Part shown: in pieces, positions 8,860 through 18,608 of the stretch
How the letters are laid out: each line of letters starts with the position of its first letter
Position numbering within the stretch: the stretch's first letter is position 1
Assembly (NCBI RefSeq): GCF_028596025.1
Contig: NZ_CP117167.1
Coordinates: 1,550,001 to 1,614,000 of the forward strand
Source: Mucilaginibacter jinjuensis
Lineage (GTDB): Bacteria > Bacteroidota > Bacteroidia > Sphingobacteriales > Sphingobacteriaceae
DNA: 64,000 nucleotides
Reading direction: 5' to 3'
Notes under the pieces: model-generated
What the model saw: only the letters and a program-made list of their open reading frames with translations
What the model was told of the DNA's origin: nothing
Databases searched by the model: none
Position numbers and translations under genes: made by a program

Positions 8860-11511
8860 GTGTTAACTAATACGCTGTCAGACAATCTGTTTCTAAGCAT
8901 CTTTGAAAAATCAACAAATGCACTGCTGGTTAAAGCCGATGCTGCTTTTACAGTTGTTGCGGTAAGTGATGCTTATTTGCAAATGGCGAGTATCAGCAGG
9001 GAAGAAATAGTAGGGCATGGCTTTTTTGAAATACTTACCAAACTCACCGAACATTTTTATGTTGCCGATGCACTAAGCAATTCTTTTCAGCAGGTTATAA
9101 AAACCCGCGAAATTGCTTATTTGCAATACCCTGATCATTTAAATGTATTTGTACACCAGAGCGGCCAGCATTACTGGTCGGTAACCAATAAGCCTGTATT
9201 AGATGAGGATGGTAAGGTGGCCTATATCATCCACACCCCCGTTAATATTACCGAACAAATAACCCAGGAGGTTGCCAAACAAGCACAATTACATGGCGAT
9301 GCCTTGTTCCGTAAACTGGTTATGCAGGCGCCGTTTGCCATTAGTGTTTGCAGTGGCTACGAGTTAGTTATTGAGACAGCCAATAAACAGATATTGGAAC
9401 TTTGGGGCAAATCTGAAGCTGTTTTAGGGAAGCCCCTGGCTGTAGCTGTGCCCGAACTGGAAGGCCAGCCCTTTGTACAACTGTTAAGAAATGTATTGGC
9501 CAGCGGTGAGCCGCATTATGGGACAGAAACCCCTGCTGTTTTAATGCGTAATGGCGTTAAAGATACCTTCTACTTTAACTTTGTTTATTACCCTTTAGAA
9601 GAAAATAACGAATATACCGGCGTAATTATCATCGCCACAGATGTTACCGAGCAGGTGCAGGCCAGGCATGTAATAGAAGAGAGCGAAAAGCAGTTCCGTA
9701 ACCTCATTTCACAGTCGTCTGTTGCGATGGGGATTATGCGCGGCCCCGATATGGTGATTGATCTGTATAACGATGCGCTGTTAAAAATATGGGATAAAAC
9801 CGGGCAGCAGGTTACAGGTAAAAAGCTGATTGATGTATTCCCCGAACTAAAAGATCAGCAGTATCCAGCCTTGCTTAAGCAGGTATATGAAACAGGTGAG
9901 CCTTTTGAGGGCAATGAAGTGCCTGCCTATATTGAAACCAATAGTGGGCTTGTACTATTATATATCACTTTTTCATACAGGCCGCTTTTTGATGTTGGGC
10001 ACCGGGTATGGGGCATTATGGTTACCGCCTATGATGTTACCGGGCAGGTAGAGGCACGCCATAAACTGGAGCTGGCCGAAGAAAGCTTACGACTGGCTAC
10101 TGAGGCTACAGGTTTCGGTACGTTTGATGTTGACCTTATTAAAGGCAGTATCGTTTATTCGCCACGGTTGGCTGAGATTTTCGGGTACGATAATACAAAG
10201 CAATTCACACATAAAGATCTGCAATCGCATGTACATCCCGAGGATATGGGTACCGTGCAAAAGGCTTTTCAAAAAGCATTAACCAACGGGGGATTGTACT
10301 TCTATGAAGTGCGCAATATATGGCCTGATAGATCGATCCACTGGTTCCGCACACAGGGCAGCTTGTTGTTTGATGACGATGGTAAACCTATCCGCATGGT
10401 AGGGGCCGTGGTGGATGTTACCTCGCAACGGCATATCATTAACGAACTAAAACGAAGTGAAGAAAACCTGCGCATGGCAACCCAGGCTGCAGAGTTGGGC
10501 ACCTTTGACTGGAATGTAGCCGAAGATAAACTGGAGTGGGACAAACGCCACAGACAGTTGTTTGGGTACTCGTTAACCGATACCATTACCTTAGATAGGT
10601 TTTTAAAAGGCCTCCACCCTGATGACCATGAGCGGGTGATTGAAGCGCTTGATTATGCCTGCAATAAACAACTAAGCGAAGGTGATTATGATGTTGATTA
10701 CCGAATTATTAGTTTCAACGAGAAAAAACTGCGCTGGATAAGGGCCAAGGGTAAGGCTGTGTTTGACGAGCAGGGTAACCCCTTGCGTTTGGTAGGTACA
10801 GTGGTTGATATTACCGACCGCAAGCAGGATGAGATCCGTAAGAATGATTTTATAGCCATGGCCAGTCATGAGCTTAAAACACCACTTACTTCGCTCAAAG
10901 CATATATCCAGATGCTGCTCTCGAGTGCGCGAAAATCTGATAACCAGTTTTTCAGTGCTTCGCTCGAAAAGGCAGATAACCAGATTGAGAAAATGACGAA
11001 GCTGATCTATGGTTTTCTCGATCTGTCGAAAATAGAATCGGGAAAGTTACAGCTTGAGCTCAGTAATTTTAATATCAACGATGCTATTAATGAAGCCGTT
11101 GTTGATGTAAGGCCTATTACACAAAGCCACCAGATTGTGCTTGAACCTACAGAAGATCTGATTGTACATGCCGATCGTGAAAAGATTATGCAGGTGGCTG
11201 TTAACCTCATCAATAATGCGGTTAAATATTCGCCCAAAGGTACTACGATAACTTTATCGACACTCGATACTGGGAATTGGGTTGAAGTGGCTGTGAAAGA
11301 TCAGGGTATCGGAATTAATACCTACGATCTGCAAAAAATATTTCAACGCTTTTACCGTGTACAGGATGAGAAGACCCGTGGCTTCTCGGGCTTTGGTATC
11401 GGGCTGTACCTCTCTGCCGAAATTATGGCTCTGCATCATGGCGAAATTGATGTAAAAAGCGAAGCGGGGCAAGGTTCAACCTTTTATTTCCGTTTACCGA
11501 AAGCCTTATAA
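8860..11511 (+). CDS. Multi-PAS hybrid-lacking sensor histidine kinase
   Basis: An 883-residue kinase with no membrane segment or signal peptide, so probably a cytoplasmic sensor. About five PAS/PAC modules come in order (roughly 10-140, 150-268, 272-400, 405-530, 535-650), several ending in the PAC-like motif VDVT or DITDR. A HisKA domain follows with phosphoacceptor His670 in MASHELKTPLTSL. The HATPase domain shows the N box (VNLINNAVKYSPKG), G1 (VKDQGIGI) and G2 (FGIGLYLSAEIM). There is no receiver domain, so it must signal in trans, plausibly to the receivers at 8298-8663 and 6218-6589. The start is GTG, with a -7 box upstream; no nearby in-frame ATG exists. Confidence 0.92.
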   Translation: MLTNTLSDNLFLSIFEKSTNALLVKADAAFTVVAVSDAYLQMASISREEIVGHGFFEILTKLTEHFYVADALSNSFQQVIKTREIAYLQYPDHLNVFVHQSGQHYWSVTNKPVLDEDGKVAYIIHTPVNITEQITQEVAKQAQLHGDALFRKLVMQAPFAISVCSGYELVIETANKQILELWGKSEAVLGKPLAVAVPELEGQPFVQLLRNVLASGEPHYGTETPAVLMRNGVKDTFYFNFVYYPLEENNEYTGVIIIATDVTEQVQARHVIEESEKQFRNLISQSSVAMGIMRGPDMVIDLYNDALLKIWDKTGQQVTGKKLIDVFPELKDQQYPALLKQVYETGEPFEGNEVPAYIETNSGLVLLYITFSYRPLFDVGHRVWGIMVTAYDVTGQVEARHKLELAEESLRLATEATGFGTFDVDLIKGSIVYSPRLAEIFGYDNTKQFTHKDLQSHVHPEDMGTVQKAFQKALTNGGLYFYEVRNIWPDRSIHWFRTQGSLLFDDDGKPIRMVGAVVDVTSQRHIINELKRSEENLRMATQAAELGTFDWNVAEDKLEWDKRHRQLFGYSLTDTITLDRFLKGLHPDDHERVIEALDYACNKQLSEGDYDVDYRIISFNEKKLRWIRAKGKAVFDEQGNPLRLVGTVVDITDRKQDEIRKNDFIAMASHELKTPLTSLKAYIQMLLSSARKSDNQFFSASLEKADNQIEKMTKLIYGFLDLSKIESGKLQLELSNFNINDAINEAVVDVRPITQSHQIVLEPTEDLIVHADREKIMQVAVNLINNAVKYSPKGTTITLSTLDTGNWVEVAVKDQGIGINTYDLQKIFQRFYRVQDEKTRGFSGFGIGLYLSAEIMALHHGEIDVKSEAGQGSTFYFRLPKAL

Positions 11512-11517
11512 AAAATA

Positions 11518-11545
11518 GCGCCACACTTTCTAAAAAGTGTGGCGC
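11518..11545 (-). terminator. Intrinsic terminator of the barrel gene (minus strand)
   Basis: A perfect 12-bp stem (gcgccacacttt / aaagtgtggcgc) with a CTAA loop. Read on the minus strand it is followed by a T-rich run, so it best serves the leftward gene ending at 11636, though it lies between convergent genes and may act both ways. Confidence 0.8.
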
Positions 11546-11635
11546 GTCTGCACTCACTTACATCCCCTCAATACTGGTATTATAACAAAGTACGTGCCTG
11601 TATTTTCCCTTTGGTTAATTTTTATAAAGTTTTAT

Positions 11636-12865
11636 TTAAAATGCCTCGCCCAAAGCCAGCACAAAACCCGAGTAGCCTTTGCTGAAACCATAATCTAAAG
11701 CAATATTGGTATTAGATCCTTTATTGAATTTTATCCGCAAACCACCACCACCAGCAGGGTGAATGTATTTAAACTGGTGGGTATTAGGTTCGGAAACCGA
11801 AGTACTGTTGGCAAATAATACGAAGCCCAGTAACCCGCTTGGTAAAATATCCCGTCGGTACTCAGCTTCCATATAAGCAAGGCTTTGCCCACGGTAACGA
11901 TTTTGCTGAATTCCCCGGCCAGATCGGTTATAAAAATCCCACCCGATACTTGGCAGATCAAGATATGGTACACCTTTGTCGAGAGTTGTCCAGTAATAAG
12001 TCCACAAGGCCAGCATATTTTGCTGGCGGGTTTGGGTAAAGTGAATGTACTTACGCACATCAACATACAGCGATTGCCAGGCGGCATTACTACCCAGCAT
12101 CGGTGTGTTATAACGATAAACCAGGTTTGAGTAGCAGCCTGGTAGGGGATTTAGCGAGTTATTGCGGGTATCGTACAGTAAATTAAATGTTACGCCCGAT
12201 GAAAACGAATTGGCATTACTGGTGCCGTATTGATAGCCGGTAAATTGTTGCAGGTTTTGTACGTTTTCGTGCTGGGCATCAACATCAACATGGTAATCCA
12301 TCGCATAACCAATACCTGCAAAAAAGTACGATGTAATACGTTTAAGGGCACTTTGGTAAAACCTGATGTACTTATAGTCGACACTTATTTTGTTGTTTTG
12401 CCGGGTTGCGCCACCAAGGCCCCAGGTATCTTGCGGGTATATCAGGAACCGTGTATCGCCCTGTATAAACCAGTTGTTATTATTAAGCCAGATGTTAGAA
12501 CGCAACGGTAAGCCAAAGCGGCCTGTAAAGTTAAAATAGGGCGTAAACGTTACGTTCGATATATTGGTGGTTTCTCTATCGCCAACATAAAAACCTGCTG
12601 TAGTAGAGGTAATTAATGCACGGCCGCCACCCGGTACTGCCGATGATATAGGAAGAATAGAAAAATAGATAGATTTTCTTGGCGCATCCTCCATGCTGGT
12701 ACTTGGGGCAGTATTTATCTTGAAGACATTTTTAAAGAGACCGATAAGATCCTTTTGCCCAACCGTATCAACTTCTTTTTGCGCCGAGCCAAACGAGTTG
12801 CTGCTTTGTGCAAACAGCAAGCCCGGAAGCAGCACAAGTAAAAGCCACGATACGAGTATCTTCAT
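11636..12865 (-). CDS. BamA/TamA-family outer-membrane barrel protein (bacterial surface antigen type)
   Basis: A 409-residue protein with a signal peptide ending near PGLLFAQ. The body is an Omp85-type C-terminal barrel: the segment GRGIQQNRYRGQSLAYMEAE is the recognisable motif, followed by EYRRDIL, and the chain ends in a beta-strand with terminal Phe (SGFVLALGEAF). There are no POTRA repeats before the barrel, so it is a barrel-only relative, not the essential BamA. Its cargo is unknown. It is monocistronic on the minus strand, with a strong terminator 90 bp past the stop. Confidence 0.82.
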   Translation of the reverse strand: MKILVSWLLLVLLPGLLFAQSSNSFGSAQKEVDTVGQKDLIGLFKNVFKINTAPSTSMEDAPRKSIYFSILPISSAVPGGGRALITSTTAGFYVGDRETTNISNVTFTPYFNFTGRFGLPLRSNIWLNNNNWFIQGDTRFLIYPQDTWGLGGATRQNNKISVDYKYIRFYQSALKRITSYFFAGIGYAMDYHVDVDAQHENVQNLQQFTGYQYGTSNANSFSSGVTFNLLYDTRNNSLNPLPGCYSNLVYRYNTPMLGSNAAWQSLYVDVRKYIHFTQTRQQNMLALWTYYWTTLDKGVPYLDLPSIGWDFYNRSGRGIQQNRYRGQSLAYMEAEYRRDILPSGLLGFVLFANSTSVSEPNTHQFKYIHPAGGGGLRIKFNKGSNTNIALDYGFSKGYSGFVLALGEAF

Positions 12866-13083
12866 TTAAGCGTTAATTGGAATTGTAATTTAGCAACTTA
12901 TTGCAAAAAGTCAGCCAAATGTCAAAAAATATTACACTGAATTTTAACGCCAATTTGGAGTAGAAAGTTGTAAGGAAACGGTGTTTTTTGTTTGAGTGTG
13001 AAATTTATTAGTTTCTTTCTGCGGGAGTTTGAACACGGCATCAGAGATACATCTTAGTCGACTCAGAAGAACTTAAAAAAACA

Positions 13084-13108
13084 AAGCCCCGGCCATTGGC
13101 CGGGGCTT
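13084..13108 (-). terminator. Intrinsic terminator of the glycine-zipper gene
   Basis: A GC-rich perfect stem (aagccccggcc / ggccggggctt, ATT loop), 20 bp beyond the stop at 13128. On the minus strand it is followed by a T-rich run. Confidence 0.88.
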
Positions 13109-13127
13109 ATAAATACTGCAAAATAAA

Positions 13128-13436
13128 TTAGTTATGATAACGGTATTTAGCCCTGCGTACAAGGGTGTGATGGGCTCTCCAGTTAGCACGGTGTTTTCTT
13201 TCTACATTTTTACGGTGCTCATTACCAATAATATAACCGCCGCCTGCGCCTATAGCACCGCCAACAAGGGCGCCACCTACGCCGTGGCCAATTAAGCCAC
13301 CTGCAACTGCGCCACCGGCACCGCCTATAATAGCCCCGCGACCCTGGTCGCTTAGTTTATGATGCTGTGCCTGGCTGGGATTACTAAATGCCAGTACACT
13401 AAATATTAAGCTAAAGCAAAAAAATATTTTTTTCAT
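13128..13436 (-). CDS. Small secreted glycine-zipper protein
   Basis: A 102-residue protein with a signal peptide (cleavage near PSQAQ). A glycine-zipper core from about residue 33 to 68 (GAIIGGAGGAVAGGLIGHGV and onward) is of the type found in envelope-associated or membrane-inserting proteins. The tail is basic with many His/Arg. It is monocistronic with its own terminator. The role is unknown; envelope or stress association is inferred only from the zipper. Confidence 0.8.
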   Translation of the reverse strand: MKKIFFCFSLIFSVLAFSNPSQAQHHKLSDQGRGAIIGGAGGAVAGGLIGHGVGGALVGGAIGAGGGYIIGNEHRKNVERKHRANWRAHHTLVRRAKYRYHN

Positions 13437-13645
13437 AGTTGTTGTTTCTTATTACAAGTTGACACATGCAAGTATTAGGCCATAATTAATTTAATGAAGA
13501 TTTAGTGAAGCAAGGTGTATACAAAAGGCTGAATAACAGTTTTAAGGCTTATCAGATTAGCATCTCAAAAAAGTGTTAAAATTTTTCTTTTCAATTAAAC
13601 CTGCTCAAACCTTCGCAGTCATAGCAAAATATAACCCCTATTATC

Positions 13646-14413
13646 ATGAAAAATATAAGACTTTTATCAGGAGTAATTCTACTCGCGGCGGTGAGCGCCT
13701 GCAACAAGTACGACCACGATTACAGACGACCAGATGTTGACCCGATGCAATCGACGGGCGGCAATGCAGCAACTATCATGGGGTCGTCGCTTGCTAAAGA
13801 TGCCAATGGTATTGTAAACCTGGTGGCCGATGTTACCCTCGATGCCCAATCGATGGTGAGCGCACACTCGGCCTGCGGCACCATTAAATCAGACAGTACG
13901 AGCAAGCAAAGTGCCGCCGGGGCAAGCACAACCTACAACTACGTTACTAAAAGTAATTTAACTGTACTGTGTAATAGCAGCAACCAGGCTGATAGCGCTT
14001 TAAACGTTGCTACCTACACCGGTACTTTCAGCAATGCCAGTTTAACTTCGTCAAATTCGGGTAGTTCTACTTTTAATATTGGCGGTATACTGGCGGCTGC
14101 CACCAATTATACTGTTGATGGTGAGTACAAGCGTACGGGTAATTACCAATACAATACGGGTGCTAAAAACACTACAACCAGCAGTACAGATATTGTACTT
14201 AATAAACTCTTAGTAAGTAAACCCTATCGGGGCATTGTAGGAGGGACAGCCACCTTTACCATTACAGGTACAAACAGCACCAGCACTACAGCCAGTGGTA
14301 ACTATAGCTATACCGGTACACTTACATTCAATAATACCAACTATGCCCAGTTAACGCTTAATGGTACTAATTATAAAGTTAATTTGATTACCGGGGCGGT
14401 GACAGCAGCGTAG
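13646..14413 (+). CDS. Secreted lipoprotein, unknown function
   Basis: A 255-residue protein whose N-terminus is a lipoprotein signal: hydrophobic stretch and lipobox AVSAC with Cys19. The mature part is Ser/Thr/Asn-rich, with repeated short beta-like segments (TYTGTFSNASL, NYSYTGTLTFNN), suggesting a beta-sandwich surface lipoprotein. I recognise no catalytic motif or family. Its downstream flank carries an intergenic repeat. Confidence 0.8.
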   Translation: MKNIRLLSGVILLAAVSACNKYDHDYRRPDVDPMQSTGGNAATIMGSSLAKDANGIVNLVADVTLDAQSMVSAHSACGTIKSDSTSKQSAAGASTTYNYVTKSNLTVLCNSSNQADSALNVATYTGTFSNASLTSSNSGSSTFNIGGILAAATNYTVDGEYKRTGNYQYNTGAKNTTTSSTDIVLNKLLVSKPYRGIVGGTATFTITGTNSTSTTASGNYSYTGTLTFNNTNYAQLTLNGTNYKVNLITGAVTAA

Positions 14414-14463
14414 GGAAGGGATAAAGGATTAAGGAAGAAAGACAAAAGACAGAACCATCATAC

Positions 14464-14569
14464 CGTAATTGCGGGGAACGAAGCGTTTGTCATGCTGAGC
14501 TCCGTCGAAGCATCCGACTTACAGAGTGGCTCTGTATTGTTCGCGATTGCTTCGTACCTCGCAATGACG
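14464..14569. repeat. Intergenic imperfect palindromic repeat
   Basis: The outer arms pair imperfectly (cgtaattgcggggaacgaag with the complement of cttcgtacctcgcaatgacg). Inside are a gtcatgctgagc...gtcgaagcatc motif, of a kind I have seen repeated in Bacteroidota intergenic DNA, and a small perfect hairpin acagag-TGG-ctctgt (14521-14535). It lies between convergent genes. Genome-wide copy number cannot be seen here. Confidence 0.65.
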
Positions 14570-14631
14570 TTTGTAGTTGCTACTTTTAGAGTGGAACGTT
14601 CCATTTTAAGTCCTTAAAACGTATCGGTAAT

Positions 14632-16617
14632 TTACCGGAGTAATGTAATATACCCTGCTTGTTTAATGGTATTATTATCCAATCCTATAGCATCAATAAC
14701 GTAGTAATAGATGCCAACAGGAACTTGCTGTGTGCCGTAATTGCCATCCCAGGGTTGCATTGGGTCGCGCGAGTCAAATACCACGTTGCCGTTGCGGTTA
14801 AAGATCTGGATATGGTAAACTTTAATGTTGGTGATGCTGGGCGCAAACTTATCGTTAACCCCATCATTATTTGGCGTAAAGGCATTGGGGATAAAAATAA
14901 CGTTGCCATACTTAATCACATAATCGCCTTCGGTAACAGAGATGGCGCAACCGTTTGTGCTGTTAGTTGCTGTAAGTTTTACATGGTAAGTGCCGCCAAC
15001 GGTATAAATGTGCTGCGGGCTAAAACCTGTGGAGGTGCTGCCGTCGCCAAACTCCCAAAGATAGGTATCGGCATTGGTTGACAGGTTGGTGAAAGTTGCT
15101 GTGGCCGGTACTAGTAATTCGGCAGGGAAAACCGGGGTAGCCGTAAAGGCTGCAACCGGGTTGGTACTTATAACCGGTAAATAGGTGCCGGGCGCACTTA
15201 AACAGGTGCCATCAACCGCGTTTACAATGTAAGCGCCGTTTGTATAGGTTGAAGTAATGGGTACCTGTATACTTGGCCCGGTTGCCATAAAACCGCCGGG
15301 GCCGGTCCACTGGTAAGTTAGGCCGGCTACAGGGGTGGTTGATAATATTATAACATCGCCCGGGCAATAAATGGTTTTATTAGCATTAATAACCGGTTGG
15401 GCAGGTGTAAGCACATCGGGCACATTTATCGATATGGTATTTGATGAGGGTGCGCCTATGCTGTTATAAACGGTAAGTGCAATATTATGGTTGCCGGGCG
15501 TGGTAAATTGTACAGTAAAATTAAAGTCGGCATCTACATTAATAATATTGGCATTAGGCCCAAAATCCCAGGTAAAGGCGTGGTCTTTGGTCTGAAAGTT
15601 GTTGAAAACATAAGTTTTATTTGATGCGCATGTTGGCGGCACTACATTAATAGTAACAGTGGGTGCGCCAAATGTACCCGTGCCAGCCACGTTATTTTGA
15701 TCGGTAAACTTAAGTGTCATGCCACCGCTGCTCGTAAAATTGTTGATCAGCAAGGCATAATTATTACCCGCAATCATATTAACATATTTAAGCTTACCAT
15801 CCTGTGTGCCGTCGCAGCCAGTGGCTTCATATAAATCTATCGAATGGAAATCGAGACCTGTTTGTGAGTAATTGGGGCCAATAGCACATATACCATGCCC
15901 GGCTGCGCATCTAATTGCACTGTCGGCCATAACGTTAGCGCAATCACCGGTTGTGCCCAGGTCATACAGTACAAAGTCAACATCATCGCTTGTCTTATCG
16001 GGTGTTATTGTAAAAACCAGTGTGCCGTTATTGGCCGCTTTCCATTTATACCAGGTAGAGTTTGATTCGCCGCCCAGGCAGGTGCCCGCACTTTCCGTAT
16101 TTTTTAAGCCTGCACCATAAAATTGCGATATCCCAATGTTATTGGTATTATATAAAAAATTGGCGGTTTCACAGTCTTTACCATCTGTAGAAGGGGCGAG
16201 GTAGTTATTAATGCAAAGTTTAAAAGTGCCGTTGTTTTGCCCGGTAACGGCAATATAATAGGTGCCACCGCTTGTTAAATTTTCGGCATGCAAGGTGGCA
16301 ACACCACCTGTTGTGCTGTTGGTTGAAGCAAGCGCTGCCGAAGTACAGTCGGTATAAATTTTAGCGTTGGGCGATGTTAAAGTACCACCTCCTGTATTGG
16401 CGCCGCTGATAACAACGTTAACCAAACCATAAAACGCAGTAAACTGAAACCAGGTAATGCCGGCCTGTTGAGGGTCGCTATTATTGTATTGTGCATTGGC
16501 AGAGCAATAGTCTGACAGGGTTGTGAGGCTTATAGGGTGCTGGCAATCTAACCCTGTTTGCGCAATGGCAAAAAGCGGAAAAACAAGCAAACAGTATATT
16601 AAAATTAGTTTCTTCAC
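14632..16617 (-). CDS. T9SS-exported protein with PKD domains and type B (gliding-motility) C-terminal domain
   Basis: A 661-residue protein with a signal peptide (to FPLFAIAQ). Two N-terminal segments resemble bacterial pre-peptidase-like beta-sandwiches (GGTYYIAVTGQNNGTFKLC). They are followed by PKD-like Ig folds (LWEFGDGSTSTGFSPQHIY is the classic PKD motif). The C-terminus is the CHU_C/type B sorting domain: IFIPNAFTPNNDGVNDKF, then IFNRNGNVVF, then PVGIYYYVIDA. Such proteins cross the outer membrane by the type IX system and remain on the surface or are released. The function beyond adhesion or display is not evident. Confidence 0.9.
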   Translation of the reverse strand: MKKLILIYCLLVFPLFAIAQTGLDCQHPISLTTLSDYCSANAQYNNSDPQQAGITWFQFTAFYGLVNVVISGANTGGGTLTSPNAKIYTDCTSAALASTNSTTGGVATLHAENLTSGGTYYIAVTGQNNGTFKLCINNYLAPSTDGKDCETANFLYNTNNIGISQFYGAGLKNTESAGTCLGGESNSTWYKWKAANNGTLVFTITPDKTSDDVDFVLYDLGTTGDCANVMADSAIRCAAGHGICAIGPNYSQTGLDFHSIDLYEATGCDGTQDGKLKYVNMIAGNNYALLINNFTSSGGMTLKFTDQNNVAGTGTFGAPTVTINVVPPTCASNKTYVFNNFQTKDHAFTWDFGPNANIINVDADFNFTVQFTTPGNHNIALTVYNSIGAPSSNTISINVPDVLTPAQPVINANKTIYCPGDVIILSTTPVAGLTYQWTGPGGFMATGPSIQVPITSTYTNGAYIVNAVDGTCLSAPGTYLPVISTNPVAAFTATPVFPAELLVPATATFTNLSTNADTYLWEFGDGSTSTGFSPQHIYTVGGTYHVKLTATNSTNGCAISVTEGDYVIKYGNVIFIPNAFTPNNDGVNDKFAPSITNIKVYHIQIFNRNGNVVFDSRDPMQPWDGNYGTQQVPVGIYYYVIDAIGLDNNTIKQAGYITLLR

Positions 16618-16658
16618 CGCTACTAATGTAATAGTTTAGCACGCAGTAAATCAAATAT

Positions 16659-18467
16659 TTAAACTACTTCCGGTTTCTTTTTTTCGCTCAGGCGATTTAT
16701 TTCTATCGCTGCGCTTATGAGTGCCAAATGGGTAAAAGCCTGTGGGAAATTACCTGTTTGTTCACCGCTTTTGCTTAACTGTTCTGAAAATAACCTCAGC
16801 GGGTTGGCATAGCCCAGTATCTTCGCAAATACTTCGTTAGCCTTATCCATTTCGCCGCTTTTGGCCAGGCATTCGGCATACCAGAAAGAGCACATGGTAA
16901 AGGTGCCTTCTTCGCTGCCCAGGCCATCTACATTGAGTTCGGTGTTGCGGTAGCGGTATATCAGCACGTCGAGTTTCAGGTCGCGTTCTACAGCGGCAAG
17001 GGTTTTCAACCAACGGGGTTCGTGCGGACTAATAAACCGCAGCATCGGCATCAACAGAACAGAAGCATCCAACTCGTCCGATCCTTTGTATTGTACAAAA
17101 GCCTCTTTTTCCTCGTTCCAGAAGTTGTTATAGATGTCTTCGAAGATCTCGTCCCTTATAGCAATCCACCGCTCATGCGGAAATGGGAACGAGCGGCTGT
17201 TACCTATCTTAATAGCCCTGTCGATAGCTACCCAGCACATTAGTCTCGAGTGCAGAAACTCGCGCTTCACACCGCGAATTTCCCACATACCATGGTCTGG
17301 TTCGTGCCAATGGGTGCATACAAATTCTACCTGGGTAACCAGCATCTGCCAAAATTCGTAGGTAATTTCGCCGCCGTATTTGTTGTACAGGTAAATGGTA
17401 TCCATCAATTCGCCATAAATATCCAGTTGTGTTTGATTGATGGCATCATTGCCGATGAGTACCGGTTTAGAGTTGCGGTAGCCCGACAGGTGCTTCAGCT
17501 CCGTTTCATTGGGTGACCGTTTGCCCTCCATGGTGTACATCACAAACATGTCTTTCGGGATGCAGTTTTCCAGTACCCAGTGCATAAAGGCGGCAGCATC
17601 GTCCATAAAACCTAAGCGCAAAAAGGCAAACATGGTAAAGGCCGTATCACGGATCCAGGTGTAGCGGTAATCCCAGTTGCGTTTGCCGCCAATGGTTTCG
17701 GGCAGGCCAAAAGTTGCTGCAGCCATTACCGAACCATGCCTTAAAGAAGTAAGTAATTTTAGGGTGATGCAAGAGCGCCGCACAATCTCAATCCAACGGC
17801 CGGTAAAATTGCACTGGTTAATCCAGGCTTTCCAGTAATCATAAGTCTGCCCGTAACAGGTAATACAGTAGGGGTGCAGCTCGTGCAGAAAACTGCTGTT
17901 CTCAATATTATCCTGCATCACAAAACATAACATCTCGTCCTGATTCAGCTCGAAGTCATGGTCGATGTCGTTATCCTTAATCGTTAGTGGAATTTCAGAA
18001 AAGAGGTGGAGCTTTTGTCCGTCGTCACTTGTAAAATCAACGCGGTTATTTTCGGCTTGTTCAGCCTTGTGTTCAATCCTTGCATAATCAAAACGCGGGT
18101 GGCATTGTATGGTATATTTAATTTTTCCGCGAATGGTTTTGAGTTTACGCACCAGGGTAATGCGCTTATGCTCTTTATCAATCGCCATAAAATCGGTGAG
18201 CTCGGCAATGCCATCCTCAGAGAAAAAACGGGTTACCAGAATGGCCGAATCGGTAAGATAGAGTTGTTTGCTGCGCGGATTGCTTAATTGTGGGCGGATA
18301 CAGAAATAGCCGCCTTTATCAGCATCCAACAATGCACCGAAAACGGTGGGCGAATCATACTGGGGCAGGCACATATAATCGATAGAACCCCGGTTTGATA
18401 CCAGCGCAACGGTGTTGAGGTTGCCTATTACCCCGTAATTTTCTATCGGTTCATAATTATTCTCCAT
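16659..18467 (-). CDS. Glycoside hydrolase family 15 (glucoamylase/trehalase-like)
   Basis: A 602-residue cytoplasmic protein (no signal peptide). It has the bacterial GH15 layout: an N-terminal beta domain beginning YEPIENYGVIGN and SIDYMCLPQYDSPTVFGALL, then an (alpha/alpha)6 barrel with KRNWDYRYTWIRDTAF (about 262-277) and a late GLGSEEGTFTMCSFWYAECL segment carrying conserved acidic residues. Family members hydrolyse alpha-glucans, isomalto-oligosaccharides or trehalose; the sequence alone does not separate these. The reading direction and 42-bp gap to the T9SS gene would allow co-transcription. Confidence 0.9.
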   Translation of the reverse strand: MENNYEPIENYGVIGNLNTVALVSNRGSIDYMCLPQYDSPTVFGALLDADKGGYFCIRPQLSNPRSKQLYLTDSAILVTRFFSEDGIAELTDFMAIDKEHKRITLVRKLKTIRGKIKYTIQCHPRFDYARIEHKAEQAENNRVDFTSDDGQKLHLFSEIPLTIKDNDIDHDFELNQDEMLCFVMQDNIENSSFLHELHPYCITCYGQTYDYWKAWINQCNFTGRWIEIVRRSCITLKLLTSLRHGSVMAAATFGLPETIGGKRNWDYRYTWIRDTAFTMFAFLRLGFMDDAAAFMHWVLENCIPKDMFVMYTMEGKRSPNETELKHLSGYRNSKPVLIGNDAINQTQLDIYGELMDTIYLYNKYGGEITYEFWQMLVTQVEFVCTHWHEPDHGMWEIRGVKREFLHSRLMCWVAIDRAIKIGNSRSFPFPHERWIAIRDEIFEDIYNNFWNEEKEAFVQYKGSDELDASVLLMPMLRFISPHEPRWLKTLAAVERDLKLDVLIYRYRNTELNVDGLGSEEGTFTMCSFWYAECLAKSGEMDKANEVFAKILGYANPLRLFSEQLSKSGEQTGNFPQAFTHLALISAAIEINRLSEKKKPEVV

Positions 18468-18608
18468 GTGCCTTATCTCGTTATCTTATCCGAGAGAGAC
18501 AGCCGCACACGCTTTTTGTTTTATAAGCTATCGGCAAACACAAACACATAAGTTTTGGTTCTATCAATAAGTTAACAGACCAAACTGTTAATACTGATAA
18601 ACCGAAAT

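Noticed and set aside
11636-12865. Essential BamA
   Set aside because: Only a barrel domain with a short N-terminus is present; there are no POTRA domains.
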